Assembly: GCA_030744755.1 (NCBI GenBank)
Contig: JASLPY010000008.1
Span: 49,932-113,931, forward strand
Length of the DNA: 64,000 bases
Direction of reading: 5' to 3'
Source of the DNA: Kiritimatiellia bacterium
Lineage (GTDB): Bacteria; Verrucomicrobiota; Kiritimatiellia; UBA8416; JADHWI01
The position numbers were made by a program, and so were the translations under genes. Positions 42,609-50,558 of this stretch are shown in pieces. The notes under the pieces are model-generated. The model did no database searches and had not been told where the DNA came from. It saw only the letters and a program-made list of their open reading frames with translations. Each line of letters starts with the position of its first letter. Within the stretch, counting starts at the first letter, position 1.

Positions 42609-43832
42609 CTACCTAACCTTGTAGATCACCAAGACCCCATCCTTGAGCGCCTTGTTTTCCGGACGAAGGTGAACAGTCTCGTACAGGGCAGGCTGCTTCA
42701 CATACGCAAGAAAGCCCTTGATATCATCCGTATCAACGAGCGAATTGTCGGCTACGATGATCGCACCCGCCTTGAGCTTATCCTCGATAGCCTTGAAGCA
42801 GGGGAGGTAGTTGTTTTTGTCGCCGTTGATATGGACGAAATCGTACTTTCCGTCCAGGTTCGCCAGGACCTTCAGCGTGTCACCCCCCGTAACTGTGACG
42901 GTCTTCTCCAGCTTCGCCGCCTTGATGTTGCTCCGGGCCGCCGATGCGAGTTCCGAATCGCCATCGACCGACTGCAGTGTGCCCCCCGTTCTCTCAAAGG
43001 CAATCCCCATATTGATTGCCGCGATCCCGTTGCCGATGCCAATCTCGATTCCTTTTTTGGCCTGAGCCGCTTCGGCAAGGATACGCAGGAGGATCGAATC
43101 TACGGCCGTCGGATACTTCGTCTTTGCAGAGGCGGCTCTGATGACCTTGTCTCTCGCAGCGATAAGGTCCTTATCCACCCCCTTTTTTCCGTCCGAGATC
43201 CTGTACGTGATGGTAATGCCGTCGTTCTTCTTCATCGTCGCGCGTATCGTGACCGAGTCGTAGTGTGGGTCTGTATTGACGTACGTCAGGAAGTCCTTCA
43301 TCTGGCCTGCTGAACCGATGGTGTTGTCGGAGGCGATGACGGCACCAGTGCTCAGCTTAGGCTCAAGATCCTTGAAATACCTCATATAGTCTCTTTTGAC
43401 AGCGTCAATGAAGACAAAGTCATATTCACCTTCCATCTTTGGCAGAACCTTCAAGGCGTCCCCCTCAACGACCGTCACACTCTTGTCCAGTGCTAGATGC
43501 TTGAGACTCTCTCTTGCCTTGAGAACCATGCTGTTATTGATTTCAACCGTGTAGAGGTGGCCGCCAGTTCGTTCGAAACCAATACCCATGTTTATCGCAC
43601 CGAACGCGCGGTATGTGCCCACTTCGACACCACGCTTGGCGGTAGACGCCTCGACCAGTATCCGGAGCAACATGGCATCCTCGGCTGCCGTGTCCATGAT
43701 CCTGTGCTTAAAATCGTCTATGAATTCCTGGCGACACTCGATCGATTTCGGATCATCCTCAGCCAGAACGCCCAAGTTGATGCTAGAGAGTGCTGTGCAG
43801 ATGGATAGGATTGCCAGTGCTCGTCGTTTCAT
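42609..43832 (-). CDS. Exported tandem SAM-dependent methyltransferase-like protein (two O-methyltransferase modules)
   Basis: 407 residues. A signal peptide (MKRRALAILSICTALSSINL, cut after LAE) precedes two homologous catechol-O-methyltransferase-like modules. Module 1 has RGVEVGTYRAFGAINMGIGF, LYTVEINNS, VVEGDALKVLP and FDFVFIDAVK-type motifs; module 2 repeats them as KGIEIGIGNGIAAINMGIAF, LQSVDGDSE, VTGGDTLKVLA and YDFVHINGDK. In module 2 the FIDA metal aspartate is replaced (HINGD), so that copy may be inactive. A signal peptide on a SAM enzyme is odd, since SAM is cytosolic. Start ATG 43832 is set by GAGGAG just upstream. Confidence 0.8.
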   Translation of the reverse strand: MKRRALAILSICTALSSINLGVLAEDDPKSIECRQEFIDDFKHRIMDTAAEDAMLLRILVEASTAKRGVEVGTYRAFGAINMGIGFERTGGHLYTVEINNSMVLKARESLKHLALDKSVTVVEGDALKVLPKMEGEYDFVFIDAVKRDYMRYFKDLEPKLSTGAVIASDNTIGSAGQMKDFLTYVNTDPHYDSVTIRATMKKNDGITITYRISDGKKGVDKDLIAARDKVIRAASAKTKYPTAVDSILLRILAEAAQAKKGIEIGIGNGIAAINMGIAFERTGGTLQSVDGDSELASAARSNIKAAKLEKTVTVTGGDTLKVLANLDGKYDFVHINGDKNNYLPCFKAIEDKLKAGAIIVADNSLVDTDDIKGFLAYVKQPALYETVHLRPENKALKDGVLVIYKVR

Positions 43833-43838
43833 CACAGA

Positions 43839-43844
43839 CTCCTC
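43839..43844 (-). promoter_or_regulatory. Ribosome binding site of the exported methyltransferase gene
   Basis: GAGGAG on the minus strand six bases before the ATG at 43832. It supports the start that places a signal peptide at the N-terminus. Confidence 0.65.
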
Positions 43845-43960
43845 TGTTGTCAGTTTTATCGATAGGTTTGGAGTGGTAGACGGTCCGCCCAGCAGCACCG
43901 CGTCGTCCTTTCTGTTACGGGAGGATACTGCTCGCTGTTTCCGGAGACAAGGGGTCTTGT

Positions 43961-43987
43961 CCGAATCCTAATGGATTCAGCTACGGG
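43961..43987 (+). repeat. Short REP-like palindrome (copy A9)
   Basis: CCGAATCCTAATGGATTCAG followed by CTACGGG, in the 174-base gap between the methyltransferase and PPC-protein genes. Confidence 0.75.
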
Positions 43988-44006
43988 AAGGGGATCCTGA
44001 ATCCGC

Positions 44007-46364
44007 CTACTCTCCCACCACCTCAAACGGAATGGCAGGCAAGGCGCTCAGTAGAATGCGCTTCTTCTTTCGCTGTTCTTTACCTTTCGATGATGCCGGC
44101 TCCGGCCTGTGCGCGAAAACGTTGACGATCAGGTTGCCCTTCCGGCCCACTTTGAGCGTTGTGTCGCCGCGCAATACTATCTCCTTGCCTGCACGTCCCA
44201 GTGACACGTCCTCGATCGTGATTCCTTCCGGCGGGTCGCTCAGTTCGAGTTCGGTGGGGCCGAGAAACGACCGTTCAGGCACATTCACGCGCACGCGGGT
44301 TGTACCGCCCGCTGGTATCCGGGCCGGCGCGGTGTCGGAATCTCCAACTGCAAAGCGCCTCGGTCGCCCTATCACTGCAACCTGGAGTTCTTTCGCGGCT
44401 ACGAGATGCCTGTAAACGAAGGCTTGCGTCATGTCGTCGGCCGGCACCGCGTCGCGCACAATCTGGCGTCCCTTACTCGTGGCGCGCCCTTCCATGTACA
44501 GATTGTACGGGGCTCCCCCCGGCTCCGTCAGTACGGTCAGAGTCATTCGCACTGCGTCTTCTCCCGCGGGCACGCGCCCTCCGGTTAGCCGGAATCCGCG
44601 CGGTGCGTCCTTGAGGGCAAGTTCGATCTCACCGTCGAATCCGTCTCGCCGCAGGGCATGCACGGTGATCGGGATGCTTGCGCCCGTGCGAGCCGTGATG
44701 CTTGACGGCACAACACGCAGTTCAAAGTCGGGCTTCTGCTCCCTGATATGCAGACGATAGCCGCAGTCCGTGCCGCCTTTCTGCTGAGTGTCACCAACAA
44801 AAAGATAGTACAGGCCATCCGCCGGCAGTGTCACATTCACCCGGGAGTCAGCCTGATGCGTGGTCAGCGAGGCGGCCCGGTCCTCGTGATCGTCGTTGAG
44901 AGCCAGTTGCTTGCCATCCACCGTCGCCAGTCTCAGCACCGAGTCCAGGGAGGACCCCAGCCTTCTGGCCTTCACATCCGCCACGATCCGCATGCCCGCG
45001 CGCCCTTCGAAACGGTACACATCCATATCGCCGGGACGCTCTATGCGGCCGTTGACGATCAGGGGAGACGTCACATGCTGTGCGGTCTTCTGCTCGTTGT
45101 TAGGCTCTTTCTCAGTGGATTCCGGCAGCCTGTCTACTGTGAACGGGAATATATTGGAAAGTAATCCATCCTTGAGAACTGCAACCGAGTGCACGCCCGG
45201 TTTGCGGGATGTTCGCGTCATGCGTGTTCCCGGCAGGTTCCAGCCGTATAGCTCGACCGCGGTCGTGCTGCCTGCCCGGTTGCCGAGCGGAAAAATGTCC
45301 GTCACGTACGGCAGTTCCCCGACAGCTACACGATATACGAAATCCTCGCGGCCCCGGTAGATAGCGTCCCGGATTTCCAACACGTACAGTCCGTCGGACG
45401 GAACGCGGTAGTGGAGAACCGGATCGGGGTGGAAACGAAAATCGTCGTCGAACGCGACTTCCTTCTCATTGGTGTCGAAAAGCGTGACCGTTGCCTGGAA
45501 CCAACCGGGAACGGCGTCCGAAAGATATGGAATGAGTTTCCTGGCACTGACATCGACGATCAGTTCCTGCCCCTTGCGTGCCTCGAATCTGTATCGATCA
45601 ACGTCACCCGGTAGGATCTGGCCGTTCAGGACTGTGGGTAAAGTGACCGGGGTGTCTTCTTCAGGTCCCGTATCGATGGGAGTCGTACCGGGGGCTGGTC
45701 GCTCGCCCTTCTGCGGTTTTTTACCCCTGCCCATCCTTTCGCGGCTCGCACGCTTGGCCGCGCTTCTTCCCGATTCTTCAACGACTTCCGGCAACTGACC
45801 GACATGGAACTTGAGTGGTCTTGTTAGTCCAAACTCCGTCTGCAGTCGCAACTCCCGCTCTCCAGGTTTTGCATCCGGGGCAATCGTGACGCGGATTTCA
45901 ACAGTCTCAACAAGGGCCGGGACCGATGTCATCCCGACACGAAACGAGGATAGCTTTTCACGCATGTCTGCAAATTCGGCTTCATCTTCCGCTGACCAGG
46001 ATGCGTTCGTGGTGGCGGCAGAGAAACGGTCGAACCTGCCTCTACGTCGTGGCATGGCCTCCAGTTTCTTGTCCATTTGCTCGCGCATCCGATCCCGCAG
46101 CTTGCTGGCTGCCCCCCGATTAAGAGGCCTGATGTGCTCCGTGACCTCCGCACGGACGCCTGTTCCCGAAATGCGTGCAACTGCTGCTCCATGGAGGTGT
46201 TCCCCTCCCAGTATCGCTACAAACTCCGTCCCCTGCTGCCCCCCGGCCGGGTACAGGTAACCAATGTGTGGGGGCTCCTGTTGGGCTTGAACCGCGGACA
46301 GGACAAGCGAGGAGAACAGGAGTACCAGTAGGTTCGATCTGTCACGGTTGCGGAGAGCTTTCAT
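44007..46364 (-). CDS. Exported multidomain protein with bacterial pre-peptidase C-terminal (PPC) domains
   Basis: 785 residues, signal peptide NLLVLLFSSLVLSAVQAQ. An IPT/TIG-like start (PPHIGYLYPAGGQQGTEFVA), an Arg/Lys-rich insert, then two PPC domains with the usual NGQILPGDVDRYRFEARKGQ...YVLEIRDAIYRGREDF and NGRIERPGDMDVYRFEGRAG...YYLFVGDTQQKGGTDCGYRL. Between and after these lie Ig-like domains (PITVHALRRDGFDGEIELAL, RVRVNVPERSFLGPTELELS). No protease domain is present. Such proteins are abundant in Planctomycetes and relatives, often near DUF1549/DUF1553 cytochrome genes, which are absent here. Probable extracellular or periplasmic binding role. Confidence 0.8.
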   Translation of the reverse strand: MKALRNRDRSNLLVLLFSSLVLSAVQAQQEPPHIGYLYPAGGQQGTEFVAILGGEHLHGAAVARISGTGVRAEVTEHIRPLNRGAASKLRDRMREQMDKKLEAMPRRRGRFDRFSAATTNASWSAEDEAEFADMREKLSSFRVGMTSVPALVETVEIRVTIAPDAKPGERELRLQTEFGLTRPLKFHVGQLPEVVEESGRSAAKRASRERMGRGKKPQKGERPAPGTTPIDTGPEEDTPVTLPTVLNGQILPGDVDRYRFEARKGQELIVDVSARKLIPYLSDAVPGWFQATVTLFDTNEKEVAFDDDFRFHPDPVLHYRVPSDGLYVLEIRDAIYRGREDFVYRVAVGELPYVTDIFPLGNRAGSTTAVELYGWNLPGTRMTRTSRKPGVHSVAVLKDGLLSNIFPFTVDRLPESTEKEPNNEQKTAQHVTSPLIVNGRIERPGDMDVYRFEGRAGMRIVADVKARRLGSSLDSVLRLATVDGKQLALNDDHEDRAASLTTHQADSRVNVTLPADGLYYLFVGDTQQKGGTDCGYRLHIREQKPDFELRVVPSSITARTGASIPITVHALRRDGFDGEIELALKDAPRGFRLTGGRVPAGEDAVRMTLTVLTEPGGAPYNLYMEGRATSKGRQIVRDAVPADDMTQAFVYRHLVAAKELQVAVIGRPRRFAVGDSDTAPARIPAGGTTRVRVNVPERSFLGPTELELSDPPEGITIEDVSLGRAGKEIVLRGDTTLKVGRKGNLIVNVFAHRPEPASSKGKEQRKKKRILLSALPAIPFEVVGE

Positions 46365-46445
46365 GAACCAGATAACGATTGGGTAGGGGAAGTTATTGTA
46401 AATGCATCCTTAGGAGGCGGCGACCGGCAGGTCATCACGCCGGCC

Positions 46446-49217
46446 CTATTGACCGCGCACTTTCCTGGCGCGATCCGATGCCCAGTCGGGCACCCTGATC
46501 CGCTGGCGGATCAACCAGTCGGGGATTTCTCCAAAGGGGTAGCCGGCGTCGGGCACGAAGAGGCCCACCTCGCCCTGGGAGCGATTCATGTCGATATCCT
46601 TGCCAGTCAGGTTCAGCACCTCTTTTTGCTTTCGAGTGACCTTGACGTATGCGGTGGTGTCAAGGTCATCGATCCCGCCGCCAAAGACAATCACATCACC
46701 CCCAACCCGCACGCCATCCTCGACAGCTTCGACCTCTGGTGTCTTGCCGCCTGGATAGAGCACGGTGATGAACTCGCCACCTGCTTTGTTCGCGGTCAGG
46801 CGGATGCCCTTGGTGCGCTCCTTGATAATGGGCTGACCTGTCTTCTTATTCATCTTTTCAAACTTCCAGTCATGGCGAGCCAATCTGAACTCCGCAGGCT
46901 TCACGCAAACGGCGGTGAGGTTGCCGAAGGCGACGCTGTTGCCCTTCTGCTCGCACTTGTCGGACAGGACATGCAGGCAGTAAGTGGCCTTGACGTCGTC
47001 CGGGGCGTTGTGCTGGTCACGGATGACGAAGTAGTCGCTCCCGGCGTTCTTCAGGCAGACGATGGTGCGCCGGTATTTCAGCAATGCATCGAGTTTCTGC
47101 TGGGGCAGGTAAACGTCCCAGCCCTCCGGCGGATACTCGGTTGTCACGCGAAGACGGTCGGATTCGACTTGCCCAATTGCCACATCGACATCGTCGGTTG
47201 ACTCGAATGCAATTACGCGTTCGTGACCATCCATGTTCGCCCATGGAAGCTTATCGGTATGGAAGGCCACGCGGTTGTGCATATGCTCCTGACCGGCGCG
47301 AGGGCCGTAGCTGCACATGTGGTCTATGGCAACTTGCCTGGCATCGGCGCAATAGTGGAACGACAACTGGTCACCGTGAAAATGTCCACGATTCGGACCG
47401 CTCTTGAACGCGAGGTAGGTTTCCTTGTCGGTGCCCGATGCGTTGCGGAAGACCACTCCAAACCCGGGCAGTTCTTCGGTCTTGAACTTGCCAACGTCCT
47501 CTTTGACGCCGAATTGCTCGGCCACCGCAAACACGTCCGGCCCGAGAGGGTGGGTGTCTCCGCCGGGGTGGCAGCGCCGCTCGCCAGGGGCTATCGGTTG
47601 CGACAGGTGCACCAGGAAGGATACACCTGCGTGGTATCTGGGCCACTTCGTAGGGTCGAAGCCGAGATGTTCTCTGCACAGCCCCGCCAGCGCCGACCAT
47701 GACTTCATCGCGTGTGCAATGTACCCCGGACATTCCTGTCCCGCCCCGCCTGGAAGCGTGATCGAGTGGTAGAGATCTTCGCGAAATTTCCGCTCAGCCA
47801 TCTTGGCGAGTTCTTTGAATTGCGGATGCCCTTTCAGGCGCGAGGTCATCGCAATCGGCCCCTTGACGAAATCGGTAAAGAAGTTGGGATTCTCCGGTGA
47901 CCAGAAGTTCCAGTACGAACCGTAGCAGTCCCAGTCCATCATTACCTGTGTCAACGTGAGTGTGTCGAGATTGCCCTGTTTTCCAGCATCCCTGACGGCA
48001 CCTCGTCCGAAACCGCGTATTCCACTGGTGGGGTTCATACCACCATCGAAGAAATCCTTGCCCGAGAAACTGCCCATCTTTGGCTTCTTTTTGCCGTCCC
48101 CAAGCAACCGGTCCAGGCCGGGCCAGTCGAGAATGTAATCGTTGTTGAGCTTGTCCAGCGGGACGAACGCGTGCCGCTTGACGTACTCCTTGGAGGCCTT
48201 TTCAGCCCAGGTCGTCTTTGGGCCTGCCAGCAGGAACCATTCGCGGCGTCCTTTCCATGTGGGGCACCGCAATCCCGCGTAGTCCGCCGATTTGCGGACC
48301 TTGACGGATATCATGTTGTTATGCGGCCAGTACCACCCGCCTGCCCGGACGACCATTGCTCCGACGGCATTCTTGCCGTCATCGCATGCGAAGAACCAAC
48401 CTTCGTCGTAGGCTTGAGTCCACCGAGGCATGAGGTCTATCACCGTTTCACCCATTCGCGTCTGGCCGAACTTCAGCGAGTTTGGGGGCCATGGGCCGAG
48501 GTCCGGGCGGTCGAACCCGCCGCTGTGAGGCACGCACATCGCAGCGCGGGGTGACCAACCGTCTGCGCAGTCGAATTCCCAGTAGTCGCCACGGTCCATC
48601 TTGTGAGCTTCGGTGATTACCGCATGGTGTTGGCCGGGAAACACTGTGACGTCAGTCTGGGCGAATGAGCGAGTCTTGAGGTACAGGCCTGCGTTGCCCT
48701 CGAAATCGTACCGCAAGCGTACGCGAGCGAAAACCGGGCCGTCATCCAGGACAGTCGCGCTGAACTTTGTGAGCATCCGTTCGGTGTTCCACAAGCCTGA
48801 ACCTACCCAGTTGCCGCCGACCTTCACGGCGGCGATAGGGCAGGGCGGTGTTGCATCTGCCGCGGCTGGGACGCGAATCGAGATCATGCCGTTGTCGAGA
48901 ACATAGAAATCACCTTCACGCTTAGCCGAAACAGCTGACTTGAACTTTGCGGGCGACCTCTTCTCAACGGCATAGTCAGCAACCGCCCCGGCCTCTAGGG
49001 AGGTAAGCACCCACAAGCGCCCTGCATTGTCCAGTTGACAGGGGATCTCTTTCCCTGCTGTCTTTACCGAGAAGCCGTCGCCCCTGGTTTCTAGAGGCAA
49101 CCGCGTCGCTTCGTTGACGAAGGGTGTCTTGAGTGGGTTTCGCAATGTCACGACGTCGGCCCGTGCGGTAATACTCATAACTGTCACGAGAATCCACGCA
49201 GCAACTCCTGGTTTCAT
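46446..49217 (-). CDS. Exported heparinase II/III-like polysaccharide lyase
   Basis: 923 residues with signal peptide (VAAWILVTVMSITARA). N-terminal beta-domain (to about 350), a helical toroid (NSPENPNFFTDFVKGPIAMT-type helices, GYIAHAMKSWSALAGLCREH), then the heparinase II/III beta-sandwich with NRGHFHGDQLSFHYCADARQ, the conserved GHxHxDxLSF motif with catalytic and metal-binding histidines, and VAIDHMCSYG. GGTH-like PGGDTHPLGP lies before it. The family cleaves uronic-acid-containing glycans, such as heparin, alginate or ulvan-like polymers. The long N-terminal beta-domain is typical of Lentisphaerota/Planctomycetota members. Single gene; the neighbouring beta-helix gene may belong with it. 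Confidence 0.8.
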   Translation of the reverse strand: MKPGVAAWILVTVMSITARADVVTLRNPLKTPFVNEATRLPLETRGDGFSVKTAGKEIPCQLDNAGRLWVLTSLEAGAVADYAVEKRSPAKFKSAVSAKREGDFYVLDNGMISIRVPAAADATPPCPIAAVKVGGNWVGSGLWNTERMLTKFSATVLDDGPVFARVRLRYDFEGNAGLYLKTRSFAQTDVTVFPGQHHAVITEAHKMDRGDYWEFDCADGWSPRAAMCVPHSGGFDRPDLGPWPPNSLKFGQTRMGETVIDLMPRWTQAYDEGWFFACDDGKNAVGAMVVRAGGWYWPHNNMISVKVRKSADYAGLRCPTWKGRREWFLLAGPKTTWAEKASKEYVKRHAFVPLDKLNNDYILDWPGLDRLLGDGKKKPKMGSFSGKDFFDGGMNPTSGIRGFGRGAVRDAGKQGNLDTLTLTQVMMDWDCYGSYWNFWSPENPNFFTDFVKGPIAMTSRLKGHPQFKELAKMAERKFREDLYHSITLPGGAGQECPGYIAHAMKSWSALAGLCREHLGFDPTKWPRYHAGVSFLVHLSQPIAPGERRCHPGGDTHPLGPDVFAVAEQFGVKEDVGKFKTEELPGFGVVFRNASGTDKETYLAFKSGPNRGHFHGDQLSFHYCADARQVAIDHMCSYGPRAGQEHMHNRVAFHTDKLPWANMDGHERVIAFESTDDVDVAIGQVESDRLRVTTEYPPEGWDVYLPQQKLDALLKYRRTIVCLKNAGSDYFVIRDQHNAPDDVKATYCLHVLSDKCEQKGNSVAFGNLTAVCVKPAEFRLARHDWKFEKMNKKTGQPIIKERTKGIRLTANKAGGEFITVLYPGGKTPEVEAVEDGVRVGGDVIVFGGGIDDLDTTAYVKVTRKQKEVLNLTGKDIDMNRSQGEVGLFVPDAGYPFGEIPDWLIRQRIRVPDWASDRARKVRGQ

Positions 49218-49238
49218 CGCTATTCCTTTCTCATGTAG

Positions 49239-49312
49239 CTGAATCCGTGAGGATTCAGAAAGTGCTCGTCCCAGCGCGATAGAGTCTGAATTCTAACGAA
49301 TCCAGCTACGGG
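49239..49312. repeat. REP-like pair A10 (reverse) and A11 (forward)
   Basis: A10 is the minimal palindrome CTGAATCCGTGAGGATTCAG (49239-49258). A11 is CTGAATTCTAACGAATCCAG plus CTACGGG (49286-49312). They are in inverted orientation, together filling most of the gap between two minus-strand genes. Confidence 0.8.
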
Positions 49313-49340
49313 ATGTAGAGTTCTTCCCGTAGCCGACTTC

Positions 49341-50558
49341 CTATCTTGCCCGTAATACAACCGCCTTCGTAGGTTTGCTCTCCCCCGAATCGTCATCTTT
49401 CGCATTCAACGCCACCACGCGATAGACAAGCTCCTTGCCCGGAGGCGCCAGGAAGTCGATCCATTCAGGGCGATTCTCTTCGTGCCCCGTTATCTGCGGC
49501 GGGCGGTAGGCGATCGCCGTCCATTTACTACCCGCGATCTTTCGATCGATACGGAAACCGGCTTCCCCGTCGCACGTGTCTTTCCATGTAATCTTGATGG
49601 CTACGTTGTCGTAGATCCTGGCGCTGACATCGGCAGGTGGTGATGGCGTTGCGGGGCCGTCGCCCACCTGGGCACCCTTCATGGGTTTGAGCTCACCCGC
49701 CCGGTTGGCGACAAACGCGATGTCGGCCGACGAACGCTCGGCGACCTTTACCGAGCCGATCCATCCCGGAATCTCGTTCCATCCGAACAGCGCGCCGGCC
49801 ATGTCCACGTCCCAGCCCCCTATGTAACCCGTCTGACCATGACCCTTGTCGTGCTCGTTGTAGGTTATTGCCCATGAGAACAGGTGTGATCCACCATGTG
49901 CCTGGCAGAGAATACCCTCCCCGTCATTGCCCGGTGCCGAACCCAGATTGTTGTATGTATTGCGGTGGACCCATAGGTTCTTACCGCCAAGATCGAATGC
50001 TCTCGAAAGATTGTCGGAAATCGCTCCGTTACCACCTGGAGACGATTCGAGATGCCCGTCGAGCGTCAGCTCCCACCCGCCGATCCTTTCGGGATCCCAT
50101 CCTTCCTTCAGTTTCTGTCGCTCGTTGTGGTTGCGCGCGATAGTCACCCAGCTGCCCGAGACGTCGTACCCCTTGTGCCCGTTGTTGTATACCCAGTTGT
50201 CGACAACGGCAATGCCCTCGGAGAAGTATCCCTCAGTTGCCTTGCTGGTAGGTGAGTTCTTTGTCAGACCCAGCAGGCTCTTGTTGATTCCTATCGCGAG
50301 CGTTTTGTTGTAGTCAAAAAAAACAGTGCTTTTTCTCGGAGGGTCGAAGCCCATTCCGGCTCCACCACCGCTGGGAAACGTTCTACGCGTGGTCTGCGCG
50401 TACTTGAAGTTCCTCCCCCTGCTCATCGGCAGCAGGTTGTTGGCCACCAGCACCCGCTGACCGTACACCGCGATTCTCGGGCCGAACTTATGCATGTAAT
50501 AACCACTCTTTCCGAAACCTTCTACGTTGTCGGGCCACGCACCACTTGGGTTCTGGCG
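49341..50558 (-). pseudogene. 5'-truncated right-handed beta-helix protein with C-terminal Fn3-like domain
   Basis: The C-terminal 400 or so residues of a parallel beta-helix protein: GIAVVDNWVYNNGHKGYDVS, ISDNLSRAFDLGGKNLWVHR, GILCQAHGGSHLFSWAITYN and a fibronectin-III-like end (VAIKITWKDTCDGEAGFRID...VYRVVALNAKDDDSGE). The first ATG at 50495 is not a true start: the frame continues upstream as NPSGAWPDNVEGFGKSGYYM until about 50558, where it meets the Rhs sequence. There is no signal peptide, so the N-terminal half is missing. Closest in style to polysaccharide-lyase-like beta-helix proteins. Either a real deletion or an assembly join. Confidence 0.65.
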
